Below are positions 9,991 through 22,187 of a stretch of 64,000 bases of DNA, one piece after another. The notes below the pieces were generated by a model. The model was not told the origin of the DNA. It saw nothing but the letters and a program-made list of their open reading frames with translations, and did no database searches. The position numbers and the translations under genes are program-made. How positions within the stretch are numbered: the stretch's first letter is position 1; every line of letters starts with the position of its first letter. This DNA comes from Amphimallon solstitiale (taxonomy: Eukaryota > Arthropoda > Insecta > Coleoptera > Scarabaeidae). Where the stretch lies: contig OY720683.1 of assembly GCA_963170755.1 (NCBI GenBank), positions 69,936,634-70,000,633 on the forward strand, in the 5' to 3' direction.

Positions 9991-12000
9991 TAATTTATAA
10001 AGACCCAATAATAGATGAGAATTCATTTTGCTGTATTCTGCCAAAATCTATGGGGTTTCACTATACGTGAATTTTCCATTTGTTTTTTTTTTTAGGTATT
10101 TATCTTTTTTTATATATCTTTGTTTTGTGCATTACAAGGCGAGTATAAATAAATCAATACTGTTTTTATTACATCTTATAAAATTTTGTTTTAACATTCT
10201 TTCCTAATATTTTTTACTGTAATACATGCTTCTGTAAAATACTATACCGTTTAGTTGCTTCATATACTTATCGCAAAAGCGAGGAACTGTTAAGTTTTTC
10301 TCGTCAGATAAAGGCTACTGACAAGGGTACCGATCTCGAAAAGTCAATCTTTTGCTCATTAGTTCGTTCGAGATTTCTGCCGACAACAATATTTCACAGT
10401 TTTTAGCCGTACCCTGTCATGTTCTATTGATTGGTATTTTCTTGGAACCCTAAAACGTCAACAGTAGACTTTTGCATGTTGTTTCTGCCTCAACTTAACA
10501 TACATATATCATTTATACCTTCTAGTTTAAATATTCGCTAAATATCCTAAATACTTTAACCAAATTTAAAATATAAGGAGAATATAGAAAAGAGACGTAT
10601 AATAGATATATGTTATAATTTAGGAACCTATAAGTAATTTATTTACCAACATGGCGATCCTGCTTGTCAGTGTATTCAAATTTAAACAGGTATAGATATA
10701 CCTGTTATCGATAATGACATTCGATAAGATGGGAACAAAATAATTTAAATCTATTTAAATATAAAGAAGACATACTTAATCAACCAATATGTGATAAAAA
10801 AAGGAGTTCCTTGATGAGCAGCTATTAGACACAAAATTTGAGATGCTCGTATCACATTATTTAATAATACCATTAGTTACATAAATACTTTTATAATTTA
10901 GATAATGAACAAAGAAATACTGTTAAAAATATATTTCATTCAGTATACAAAAATGTTCTTGCATTTGGAAATATTAAAATTTTAATGCTAAAATACTTTC
11001 TTGCAATATATATAAACTAATAAATGATAATTAAAATATTTATTTCCTCTATTTCTAAAGCATTTTATAACAACACTTCTATTTAATTCTTTTAAATATA
11101 TACCTATTTCAGTTATTTTGTAACTGTATATTAATTTTATTAGAACTAACAAGTCTTTATTAAAACTAAATCTTCTAAATCATCTAGCAAATACATATAT
11201 TATTAATTCGTGAATGATTACTGGTTTGAGCAACTAAAATTACATTAACGCAAATGTCACGCAGTTAACATGGGACACATAAGCAACAATAAATTTATTA
11301 ATTCAATATTAGGCCGGCGTTCTCAACTTAATGACTAAATAATTTAATTAAATCAATTTGAATAGGCTTAGATTTAATAAAATGTAACACGTTGACAGTT
11401 TCAAGTTGTTTCTGATGTTTTTCTGATAAACCAATTTGAAAATTAAAGTGATTTTTGTAAAATTTGGAGACATGGTGGAGTAGTATACTTAATTTATACA
11501 TAATTTTAAGGATTTTACGATTCCTTTTCTCAAATAAATCACATTTTCGATATAATTGTTGAACACTTTTGTCGAATACCAGGAAGAGCAAAAAGTTGTG
11601 AATCTAACATTTCGCACATAGATAGCTCTGTGTTTTTATAACGCCGGTCTTAAAAGTTCACTCATCTATGGACTGTTAGATTTCAAATCGCTGCATTAGT
11701 TAGTTTCGTTAAAATTTGTACCATTATTAATTATGTTTTTTTGAAATGCATATCGGAAATGACTGAATCACAAACTTTGCTTTCTTATTTTTCACATTTT
11801 ATCAACAGCTTTGTGTATTTACATGTGGTCATACCTTAGACCATTTATACATATAGACACACCGTTTTCCGTCCCGCCTTGAATACGAACTGAAGCAAAC
11901 ATAACGCAGGCATGTGACGTCACGTGTGGGCTTGTTTCTGCTGTTGTTGTATGTCTAACGTCCGTTTTAACGTTATAGATACGGTTCTAATATTGATTAA
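9991..12000. other. Mostly unrecognised AT-rich sequence
   Basis: I see no protein family. A small inverted pair, AGGCCGGCGTT (11311-11321) and AACGCCGGTCT (11640-11650), brackets 340 bp with an 87-codon minus-strand ORF that resembles nothing I know. 11880-11960 is less AT-rich and contains GTGACGTCACG, similar in feel to the region before the THAP exon at 15921. It may be the start of the P-like fragment that follows. Confidence 0.35.
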
Positions 12001-12018
12001 ATCATTCTAATTTTAATT

Positions 12019-12362
12019 ATGGTACAATCCTGTAGTGCATATAACTGCAACGTTATCCATATTTGTAAAATTGCTGAAAGTGAAATTCTAATTTTAGATA
12101 ATGCCAAGAAATTAAAACAAAAAATTTAATGGCTAAATTATATATAAAAGTTCTGAGCAGTGTTCATGGCACAATTTTCAACAATTACAAAGAACACATA
12201 TATGACCACGATGTCGACAATAATCATATTGTAAATTTAATTAAAATTATTAGTTTTAATTATTGTAAAATTAGGCTATATCATCAAGGTGAATGCATGA
12301 ACAGATATACTAATAAATTAAGAAATAAATTAAATAAAACAATTTTGTTTTCTGCGCAATAA
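12019..12362 (+). pseudogene. P-like/THAP element fragment with internal deletion
   Basis: The start M-V-Q-S-C-S-A-Y-N-C fits the first zinc-ligand block of a THAP domain, the DNA-binding finger of P-element-type transposases. The domain is lost after ~12 residues. From 12129 the sequence encodes a segment ending in I-R-L-Y-H-Q-G and N-K-L-R-N-K-L-N-K-T-I-L-F-S-A-Q. This resembles the extreme C-terminus of THAP9/P-like transposases. A start joined directly to an end suggests an internally deleted, non-autonomous copy. Assignment is by motif only. Confidence 0.45.
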
Positions 12363-12419
12363 TTGAAAATAGAAAATCATTTTTAGAAGTATTAAATAAA
12401 TCAATTTCTTTTACTTTAT

Positions 12420-13376
12420 TCTACGTAGTATAAGTATTGTGATGACGAAAATTTTCGACCTCAAGGTTTTTGCAGTTGTCCACGTTTTGAGGTCCCCTGA
12501 TTCGAGAAAAGTGGGTTTTAAAAAATGTCTGTGTGTGTCTGTCTCTCTCTGTCTGTGTGGCCACGATAGCGGTCAAACCGCTGTAGATATCAATTCCAAA
12601 TTTTGTATGTATGTGTATAAAATCTTCCTCTTGAGATCTGATTAGTTTTTCAGTAAAATCAGTAGACCGGAAGTAGTAGTTTACTTCAGTGAAAAAATTA
12701 AATTTTACCAATATTTCGTCAACTACTAAGTTTATACAAATTTATAAAGAATTCATACATACATACTCAAAATTAAATTTGAGAAAAATGTTATTATAAA
12801 AGTTTTTTGAAATTTCTACCGGAAGTAGGTCTTTTACTCTCGAAAATCAGTTTTTTGCAAATATTTCGCAAATCATGCTTTTTAGACAGGTACGTTACGA
12901 CTATAAAAGTATTTCGAACTTAATCTCCAATACTTTTTGTGTAAGAATTTTTTTCAAAATTCGGACCGGAAGTAACACTTTTATCGCATAGCGATTTTTG
13001 CAAATATGTCGTAAATTATGCATTTATATATATTTATCAAGAGTATAAAAGTATTTAGAGCTGGATGTGGAATATCTTTTGTATAAACAAAATTTCAAAA
13101 TTCGAACCGGAAGTAATACCTTTACTCTTAGCCAAGTAGCTTTTTCTTGAAAATATCTCACAAAGTATGCATTTTGTCAGATTAAGAGACTAGAAGTACT
13201 TAGAATAGGATTTTAAATAATGTTTGTATAAAAGAATTTTCAAAATTTGGACACATTTACTCACAGGCGTATTTTTTTAAGAGGATAAATGTATTTAAAG
13301 CCTAATTTAGAACAACTTTGTATAATTTGAAGTTCATATATGTATAAGAAAGTCGTGTGGTGCCCACACCTCATTT
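12420..13376 (+). repeat. Dispersed CA-bearing element, most complete copy
   Basis: It runs from TACGTAGTATAAGTATTG to GTGGTGCCCACACCTCA, 957 bp. It contains a TGTGTGTGTCTGTCTC block near 12530, GGTCAAACCGCTGTAG, and repeated use of TTCGGACCGGAAGTA-type phrases at ~150-bp spacing in its second half. That gives it an internally repetitive structure. No coding frame spans it. Confidence 0.7.
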
Positions 13377-13840
13377 TTTTCTTAATAATAAATATATACC
13401 ACAAATTGCTTTGAGTTTTATTTTTGAATAACAAAAAGTAAATGGAATTGACTGATCTTTACAAAAATTTATAGTTATTTGAGGTAAATACGATAGGGTA
13501 CGATAAACAAAATTTCTGGGTTATATGTATATTCAGATTTTGTTTTACAAATATCTTTAAAATATCAAGATTATAATGTTTTTAAACAAATTATATCCTT
13601 CAAACAAGAAGATTGGGGTTTTTAATAAATTAAAATGAAGGATTTTCTTTACTTTTGTATGCTGCTACCGCCATCTTTCTACCGGAAGATCTTGGATATT
13701 TTTCTATTAACTAGTTGCCGGTCTGACTGTTGAGTCTGTGGCAGATATTATTAATACATCCATAATAGACGTATAGCATACACTAAGATAGCTGCAGCTT
13801 GATTTCTTGTACCTGTATTGATCCACATTCACTTTTAATT
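13377..13840. other. No recognisable gene
   Basis: AT-rich; I see nothing that I can support. Confidence 0.4.
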
Positions 13841-13900
13841 CTTGTCTCTTTGGTAATGCTAAGTGATTTTACCGAAACATGTGTTAGAGAAAGTATTTCC
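13841..13900 (+). other. PLE-type tail with partial hammerhead architecture
   Basis: TCTCT (13845-13849) can pair with AGAGA (13886-13890). Between them GGTAA/TTACC forms a hairpin followed directly by GAAACATGTG. The helices and the GAAA strand of a hammerhead are present but the CTGATGA strand is absent. Probably a decayed PLE 3' end; no PLE coding sequence is adjacent. Confidence 0.4.
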
Positions 13901-14441
13901 AAAACTTGTAAAATAATTAAGGTCGAGTTTGATTTAAAGATTTGACAGTGACAGTTTGCTTAGTCAACCAAAACATTTAAATATACATAATGTTTCATGA
14001 AGAAGTTACTGCAGTTCACTATTTAGACAACAACAAATTTCACTGGCTCATCCGCAAACGTAACTCTAGTTTGTGCAGTAGTAATTAGTAATGATACATC
14101 GCAATTTATTTATACAACAAGAATAAAAATTATGTTCGTATATATTATACAAAAGTCATATAAAAACAGATGTGATAAACATGTAATATGTAATTTCGAA
14201 TTGAATTATTCTCCACACTTTGTAAAAATGTGAGTGTTGTTGTTAATTAATAATTAATGAATTTGACTTTTTTTTCATAATGTAATTACAGTTTATTATT
14301 TTAAATTCCTATGAGATAGAATTTTCTACTTATATCTACAACTCCCAACAAATATTGTCTAAAAATTGTTTGTATTGGGACGTCTTAAAACAGACAGCTG
14401 CTCCCTACACGTCACAGCAGTTCCATGAAACTGTAAGCGGC
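13901..14441. other. No recognisable gene
   Basis: AT-rich sequence without supported features. Confidence 0.4.
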
Positions 14442-14688
14442 TTTATTCCGAAGTATTGTTGGTAATCTCCCTTTACGTTCGAAGGTATTACCACCAGGAA
14501 ATTTGTTTAATAGCAAAATATACGCAATTATGCTATAATTCAGAAGTAATTTTATGTAATTGTTTGATATACAGTGGAATCTTTTTGACAACGAACACGA
14601 TCAAAGTACAAACTAAGCAAGACAAATCAATTCAATCGACAGGAATCATTTTAGTACCACGCGATCATTTAAATTCTAAATTATAGCA

Positions 14689-15755
14689 GGCGGGATTTTT
14701 TTTATTAGGTTGTCCAGAATGTCAATTATTGATTAATTGAAATTTGCGGTTATGTTATACTTTGTGACATTTGTGAATCTTATGTGTAATCGATTTAAAT
14801 TTAATGGAAATGAAAGCATTACAAGATAAATTAGTTTTATTGTGAATTACAAAAGGTGTTCAAAGTGTTCTCCCCCTGTTGCAATGCAACTGTTAACCCT
14901 CCGTTTCATATTTTCAAAAGCACTTGCCAACATCTGAACGGTTATAGCGTTGCATGCATTAGAAATTGCCTCTTGTAGTTCTTCAAGATTTTGTGGGTTA
15001 TTTTTGTAAACTGTGTTTTTCAGATACGGATAAATGAAATAATCAAGAATCGTTAAGTCCGGACTGCGAGGCGGAAATTCAATGACTCGATTATCATAAA
15101 ACTCGCGAATTCGACCCATACTTTCCCATGTTTTGTGAGCTGTTGCATTGTCCTGTTGGAAATACCCATTTAAAAGTTCGTCATCATGAAGATTTTGTAA
15201 AAACGGTTCAAGTAAATTATTTCGATATCTCTCAGCATTTATCGTTCCTTCAAAAAGCACAGGTCCAAATATACGTCTTCTAGAAACCGCTAGCCAAACA
15301 CCAATTTTCTGCGGATGGAGAAGCGATTGAATAAACTCATGAGGATTCTCCGAAGACCAAATACGCATATTTTGTTTGTTTATATAGCCGGATAGGTGAA
15401 ACCATGCTTCGTCAGAAAAAATGTTAAATTCAAAGTGTTGTTGTTATTTAAATTATTCAAAAACCACTGACAGTATTCTATTCGTACAGGAAAATCTCGA
15501 GGGAATAGCTCTTGAACGACGTTAATATTATAGGGATAAAGATTTAAATTTTCTTTTAACATTTTTTGACAAGTTCCACATGAAAGGTTTATTTCTTGGG
15601 CTAATCTGCGAAGAGATTTTTTGGGAGACAGTTCCATTCTTTCTGCAACATCTGTCACAATCTCAGGAGTCCTTTTTTTGGGCGCGCCACTACCAGCTTT
15701 CCTACCTACAGTTCGCCACACATGTGTAAATTTCTTGGACTAATTTTTGATAATC
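14689..15755 (-). mobile_element. Mariner-like element inserted in the P-like left arm
   Basis: Its boundaries come from comparing the interrupted left arm with the intact right arm: arm sequence stops at TTATAGCAG and resumes at TAAATTAGTACTTATATAC. It carries one transposase gene on the minus strand. I could not read clear terminal repeats. Confidence 0.6.
14847..15721 (-). pseudogene. Mariner-like transposase with one frameshift
   Basis: The N-terminal part (15721-15380) has the G-R-K-A-G-S-G-A-P-K linker and an HTH (S-L-R-R-L-A-Q-E-I-N-L-S). After a frameshift near 15410 come the catalytic blocks: S-D-E-A-W-F (first Asp), G-Y-F-Q-Q-D-N-A-T-A-H (second Asp) and S-P-D-L-T-I-L-D-Y-F (third Asp). 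I count 35 residues between the second and third Asp. The end G-G-E-H-F-E-H-L-L is the usual C-terminus. The extreme N-terminal helix-turn-helix seems missing. One lesion in ~290 codons points to a fairly young copy. Confidence 0.8.
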
Positions 15756-15920
15756 CGTAAATTAGTACTTATATACACGATACACTTATACCGGTATGCT
15801 CACTTTACCTGTCAATGACGTCACTGCGGAGTAAGTCAGATTGACAGTTCTCATATGGGCAACATTTCGACGCATTTTGAAGTTGTTTTGTCATTTTTTT
15901 AAAATAATACTCTATTTAAT

Positions 15921-16070
15921 ATGCCAGGTTGTGCTGTAGACGGGTGCCGTAATTACAATCAAAAAAGTATAGATAGCCACATTAAATATTACAGGTTTCC
16001 CAAAGAAGACAGGGTACGAAATTTGTGGTTAATTGCGTGTAAAAGGCAGGATTTAATAAATTTGGAAAAT
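15921..16070 (+). pseudogene. THAP-domain first exon
   Basis: It begins M-P-G-C-A-V-D-G-C, the paired cysteines that open a THAP zinc finger. Then come Y-R-F-P-K-E-D, R-N-L-W-L-I-A-C and K-R-Q-D at the expected spacing. The sequence changes after G-AATG|GTAATT, which looks like a splice donor. A continuation with D-A-V-P-T-F-L-P, typical of the far side of THAP domains, lies at ~16150-16295 but in broken frames. In this context it is the N-terminus of a P-like transposase, not a host transcription factor. Confidence 0.65.
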
Positions 16071-17519
16071 GGTAATTCTAGAAGTCTGATTTTATCATTC
16101 TTCATAATTAAAAAACTAAAACGTGTCAGCATGTATCTGTTCCATTCATTTTGAGCCATCATGTTTTCATACATCGTTCCAACAAGAATTACTACAATTC
16201 TCCCAAAAATCATACAAAGATTTAAATTCAGATGCAGTTCCCACATTTCTTCCAGATTCAAAGAAAAGACAACTTGAAGCAACAAACATGAGTTAAAAAT
16301 TCTTAAAAGTCAAAAAATAGTTGGCATTTACAATACATATACAGATGCTCTGAGTACTTTACGATTCAGCAGTAATTTGTGTGGAACATCGCATTAGACT
16401 GACTTTGAAACTTTAAAGTGTCCGATGCTTACTGATCACCTATGAAAGTGAATGATTTGATTCAATACTTTTTCCAAGACTGTCACATTAAGAGCAACAC
16501 ATTTGTACATCTGCAAACATTCATAAAGTATGAGGCATTCTATACATCGATGACACCATAGGTAGTTTTCTTGCTTATTAAGAATTTCTAAATTATTGTA
16601 ACTATTTCAGGATGCTTTTCGTTAATATATAGCAAGGGTATAATGATAATAGTATTTGGATTTCAATCTGATACAAACTTGTATAGCTTTTCTTTAATAG
16701 TGTTAAAAACATTTACTAAAACTGAATTGAAATAAACTTCTTAAACTATCAAGGTTGTTCTTTTATATTAGCAAGCATAATTAGAATTCCTATCTTTCTT
16801 AAGAAACATATAATACATTTTTTTTTATAAACATTTGTATTCTGTTCAAATACACAGTGTTTTTATCAAACACAAAAACAACCTAATAATATCTTTTCGA
16901 ATTAAAAATTTTGCAAGGCAGGATAAAGATGAAATAAAAGTTTAGTTTGGTAATTTTATTTTAACTTGATATTATTAGGTATAATACAAAGCCCCTTAAA
17001 ATTCTGAAATACTTGACCACTGTTATTGTTTAATCTAAAATCAAGATTAATTTATGGCTTAAAGACGGTGGAGTCAGTTTTATTTCAGTGGGTAATTTAT
17101 AATTATTAAAAACACTTGTAAAATATGTATATTAAATATAACAAATTCCAGCCAAGTTGTATTTGCTTCATTCGAATGTTGGTTTATCTTCTCTTCAATT
17201 GCTCGAGACCCTTCTATTAAAAGCGATGTAGCTGTACCTTACCAATATCAAATACTTCAGATCTATGCGATTCCCTAAATAAGATTTAATTGTGTGCTAA
17301 AGAAAATATAAGCTTCAAAGTATATGTTAAATAAATATCTGTATTTACATTTTGGCAATGATTTTATTCACTAAATGAAACACTTATCAATACCTCAATT
17401 ACAATTTCCAGTTTATATTTACACAGATCATTAATGCATAACTCTAGCATCTCGTTAGCACAGTATTAAAATGAAGTCACAGAATAAATTGTTTTGCATT
17501 GTGTATATATATACCATTT

Positions 17520-17665
17520 TTCAAATTTATAAAATCCTGCCTTTTACACGCAATTAACCACACATTTCGTACCGTCTCTTCCGTGGGAAGTCTGTAATAT
17601 TTAATCTGACTGTTTCTACTTTTCGATTGTGCTGACGACAACCGTATACAGCACAACCAGGCATA
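17520..17665 (-). pseudogene. Inverted second copy of the THAP exon
   Basis: On the minus strand it starts M-P-G-C-A-V-Y-G-C-R and later matches the K-R-Q-D region of the copy at 15921 after a frameshift. The two copies face each other across ~1.5 kb, so the inverted arms include coding sequence. Confidence 0.6.
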
Positions 17666-17925
17666 TTAAGTAAATGTTATTTAAAAGAAAACCGATAAAA
17701 TAACTTAAAACAGTGTCAAAATGCAGCAGATATGAGAACTGTCAATCTGACTTGCTCCGCAGTGACGTCATTGACAGCTAAAGTGAGCATACCGGTATAA
17801 GTGTATCGTGCTTATATACCAACTTAATTTAAATTTCGCAAACTGCTTTAATTTAGAATTTAAATGATCGCGCGGTACTTGTACTAAAATAATTGATTAC
17901 CAACGATACTTCTGAATAAATTTCT

Positions 17926-19334
17926 TGAAATTTAAAGTAATTAGTATTGTTAAATATCATACCCTGACAGCCAGTTTTACAAATTAAATTGTGTAAACAT
18001 TTATTAAACCTTCATTCCTATATTTTATGTAATACTTGGCTATTCTGTGTAGGAGCAAGCATTGTTAATAAATTCATATTGTTTGGATGACAATTATAAC
18101 AAATATCAAAAGATAATTATGGCAAGTGTCAACAGGCGTATGATAATTATTGTTTAGGTCAGTCCTGGAATGGTTTTGATTGGTTATATTACTTGACAGA
18201 TAATATTTGGCATCATTAGTTTGACACCATTTAAATTTATTGGCATATATCCGTTGCAAAGCGATTCATTATATGCACCCATATAAAGGTGCGCATTCAT
18301 CTCGCATACACCAACTTCTTGTGTTGCTGCAAAGCCATCGCATTGTGTCACATTTCGAAAATTATTAATCAACTACACTTTTTCACATAATATAGAGCTT
18401 GCTTTCATTTTTTTACGATTATTAAAAGAACATATACTTGATCTACTCAATTAATCAGCAGTTAAATTCATATTTAAGTACATCATCACGACATGACATG
18501 AAAATTATTTTCAGACAAAATCTTAATATTGAATACTTAATATTTCTGTCTCATTGCTGATAGCAAGACATAAAATACCTTGTAATATATAAATACCACT
18601 AATTACAACTTTATGGTACCTATAACTCCCCATTTCTAATTTCTCGGTTTTGTACTCAAGTTTATTTTTCTTATGGTCAGGAATAAAGCTGCACTTGTCT
18701 TAATCGGTTAATTATGTGATACATTGCTAATTATTAGCGTATACATCATACAATCTAGTAATTACATTACAGTTTACGATATGGGTGCTATAATAGTCGA
18801 CGTGGGACGGATTTCTCCATTAATTGGTAAAGATTAATGAGTCTATAGACATATCAATTTACCCAATCATTGCAGCACTTAGCTCGGATAAGGCGAGCTA
18901 TGTACTTTACTTTATACATAGGTATATGTGTGTGTGTGTGTCTATTGATCGACCCGACGCGACGTTTAATATTCTCCTAAAATAATTGCATTTAAGTGTA
19001 CATCACCTGCGCACTCTATTTAGTTAAAAGTAACTATCTTTTTCCATGAACCAAATGCGCAATCTGCAAATAAGTTAGCGACTACTGTCCCTAAACTTTA
19101 CTCAAAAGCACTCCATTCTGTTTTGATAAAAATTGATAAAACTGGAGTGGCGCAATTATTATGGTTTTCTATATGGAAGTAATAGTTGGTTGTGATTTTT
19201 TTCAACTTTCAATAATGTATAACAATTATGGTTATTTTTTAATTTTCATACAGTAGTTATTAATTTTTATAAATATAATCCTAATTTAAACTACCCATTG
19301 ACTAATCTGAACCAAAACAAAAAATATAACTAAA
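17926..19334. other. No recognisable gene; one (TG)n run
   Basis: AT-rich. A (TG)n run lies at 18928-18940. Short minus-strand ORFs at 18074-18372 match nothing I know. Confidence 0.4.
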
Positions 19335-20205
19335 AATGAGCTGTGGCCACCACACGACTTTCGTATACGTATGTGCGTCTCAAATTATATACACGTTGTT
19401 CTAAATTATTTTCAATACTTTTATCTTAAAAAAATAAATGTGTAAGTCTGTTACTTCAGGTACGTATTTTGAGATTTTTTTCACAAAAATTATTCAAAAT
19501 TCTATTCTAGATATTTCTATTCTCTTAATAAATCCCTCTAGAATGCATACTTTGGGAGATATTTGCAAAAAAAGAGTGAGATTGTTCGAATTTTGAAATT
19601 TCATTTATACAAAAAATATTCCAAATTCGGCTGTAAATACTTTGTATTTTTGATAAATATATATAGAATGCATAATTTATGACATATTTGCAAAAAATTG
19701 CTCTTCGATAAGAGTAAAAGTGTTCCTTCCGGTCCGGTATACAAAAGGTATTGAAAATGAAGTTCTAAATACTTTTGTACTCGTAACGTACCTGTCTAAA
19801 AAGCATAACTTGCGAAATATTGGCAAAAAACCTGTTGGAATTTCGAAAGACTTTGGTAATAAAATTCTTCTCAAATTTAATTTTGGGTACATATGAATTC
19901 TTTATAAATTTGTTTAAAGTTAGTAGTCGACGAAATATGGAAAAAATTCAATTCTTTCACTAAAGCAAACTACTACTTCCGGTCTGCCAATTTTACTGAA
20001 AATCTAATCAGATCTTAAGAGCGAGATTATACTCTATAACCATACCGGTTTGACCGCTATCGTGGTCACACACACACACACACTAACATTTTTAATACTA
20101 CTTTTTCGGTATCAGGGGACCTCGAAACGTGGACATCTGCAAAAATCTGGAAGTCGAAAATTTTCAACACCGTACTTCCTTATACTACGTATAAGAAACT
20201 AAAAA
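19335..20205 (-). repeat. Dispersed CA-bearing element, inverted copy
   Basis: It is the reverse complement of the 12420-13376 copy. It begins GAGCTGTGGCCACCACACGA, passes a (CA)n run at 20066-20086 and ends TATACTACGTATAAGAAAC. Indels relative to the other copies are common. Confidence 0.7.
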
Positions 20206-21589
20206 CTTCGAGGGCAACTTGAGGCAGCGGAAGGAAATATCTTAGAAAAATTGCAGAAAAGACAAAATATGATAAATTCAGAAATGAGAAAATAAAGACA
20301 TTATCATTGATGCTAGAAAGAAATCAAATCAAAACTAACAGTTGAAGGTGGTTGCGAAAATTTAGAACACTGTATATTTGTAAATAAAACTAGAAAATGC
20401 ACAGTCGCATACTACATGCGTTCGTAAAGTCTCATTGCTAAAGCGTTGTTAGCTTTCATACTAAGCTGCGTGGACGCACTATTGCACCACCTGGTATATT
20501 CCTCGAGTATCTTCGCGGTCGACATTCAGTTTTTACCTTCCCACATCGCGCACTAATGTTTTTAGATATTTATATAATAAATATCCGTCTCTTGATATTT
20601 TCAATTGTAGTATCCGAGATATATTAGTGCTGTCATTACTGTTTAGTACAATATCTGTATTTATTGTTACTGTGTTTTGTTGATGTTAATATCATGTAGG
20701 TATAATTTTTGTGTTCCTAATCTCTAATTATACATCTGTCTCTTAATTAGTGTGTCAAATAAATAAATAAATAAATAAATATTTAATATAAAATTTAATT
20801 TTTTGACATGTATTTCCATTAGCTTTTAATGATTACCTATTGTAATTGTTGCAGAATTAAATACGTAAAGGCCAAAGAGCTTCAAGAAAAAATATTGAAA
20901 AGATTTGGTGCGAATGCTCTTTCTAAAACAGTCCTTAATGCTTTTTTCTACTTAATTACACAAATTCATAAATATGGCGGTTGTGTGAGAGTTTGATTTT
21001 ATTAATTGTAAAACAAGCAAGATAAACACAAAGTAATAAAAAAATATAAAATTTCATTCGATAGGTGGGAATAAAATTCTGAATCTTTTTAATACTTTCA
21101 CTTTTAATTAGATAACTGCCTGCTTTAAGAGAGACTGATGTAAAGTTGAACAAGAAAATTAAATTTTCCTTCACTTTTATAGGAAACTCGAATTCTTGAA
21201 ATGTGCCTGTCTAACTTTTTTAATAATTGCTCACAATGAACTTACTTACTTGAATTCCTTAAGGTGTAGTTCTCTTTTGACTAAAAAGGAAAAAAACTGT
21301 GAAGAGAAGACAATTGTTAACAGTAGTATTTTTTTTTAATGTAGTTATGAAATAGTTTAAGTTTTCGAATTACGTAACAGAAAAAAAGTTAATTTGAATA
21401 TTAGTTCTGACATAGTTGACAAAAATAAAATCAATTATCACTAACCCACGATTTTAATTTTTTTTTAATAAGATATTTGATGATGTAAAACTAAATTTTA
21501 TTTAAAGTACATGAACAGCATTATTTTATTACGCCAACAATATCTACATTAGCCGAAAATTGTATATATTTTTTAATAACTGTTGTAAA
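20206..21589. other. Unassigned sequence with a retrotransposon-like tail
   Basis: 20491-20785 is less AT-rich and ends in an (AAAT)n tract (20757-20785), the kind of 3' tail left by a SINE or non-LTR element. 20206-20340 and 20850-20940 have short open stretches rich in Lys and Glu that might be P-like/THAP coiled-coil remnants, but I cannot support this. Confidence 0.35.
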
Positions 21590-22131
21590 AATTAGTGTAC
21601 TCTAATAAGAATCCAGCAAAACTCTCCCATTATGACGGAATCCCATCTACCTTGATATCGTTTCTCCCTTTCTGCAATCTTTTGATGGAATCTTTCCCCA
21701 TGATGATCACTCGTCTTTCCTAAATTAGCAAGAAAGAAATCCAAATCTGAATGTTAAAAATGAACTTTGATCGACATTCCGTACCCTACATTTTTTATAT
21801 AGTATGTATAGTTTTCTAGCAAATAAGATAGTAAATTTTGATTTCCCAGAATAGAATTGCAAACATTTTTGAAAGAAGTCCATGCTGTCAGTTCTAAATT
21901 ATTCATCGTACGTTTAAAATTTTCACCGTTAAACAGCTTCCTAACATGTGGACCAACAGATATTCCTTTGCTAACTTTCGCTTCACTCAGCTTTGGGAAC
22001 TTATCCCTTAAATATTTAAAACAGTTGCCTTCTTTTCCTAGTGCGTTGACAAACTGTTTAATCAATTGTAATTTAATGTGTAGGGGGGGGTGGAATCACC
22101 AAATTAAAATCCATTAACGACTCAAATTTTA
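21590..22131 (-). pseudogene. Uncharacterised insect family (GERFHQ-type), C-terminal part
   Basis: Minus-strand blocks in order are P-P-L-H-I-K-L (from ~22100), K-Q-F-V-N-A-L-G-K-E-G-N-C-F, the ORF 22065-21754, then across a frame break H-G-E-R-F-H-Q and E-K-R-Y-Q-G-R-W ending near 21600. This set marks a family widespread in insects and usually unnamed; I do not know its function. The sequence is cut at 22131 by the pogo-like element and continues at 35622. Several frameshifts, one in the G8 run at 22083, make it a pseudogene. Confidence 0.7.
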
Positions 22132-22187
22132 TAGGGGAGAACCACGTACCCTGAGATAACTTTTACTTTTCTCATGCTAAAAATATA

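Larger units (their letters stand above)
14442..17925. mobile_element. P-like/THAP inverted-repeat element with a mariner in its left arm
   Basis: The right arm (about 17520-17925) is the inverted counterpart of two left-arm parts: 14442-14688 and 15756-16070. Shared blocks, read inwards, are GAAGTATYGTTGGTAATC, GATCATTTAAATTCTAAATT, TATACCGGTATGCTCAC, GTCAATGACGTCACTGC, GAGAACTGTCAATCTGAC and a THAP exon start. The left arm is broken by the mariner at ~14689-15755. A further ~180 bp at 14468-14648 lacks a partner. The middle (16300-17500) holds no recognisable coding block. Confidence 0.6.
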
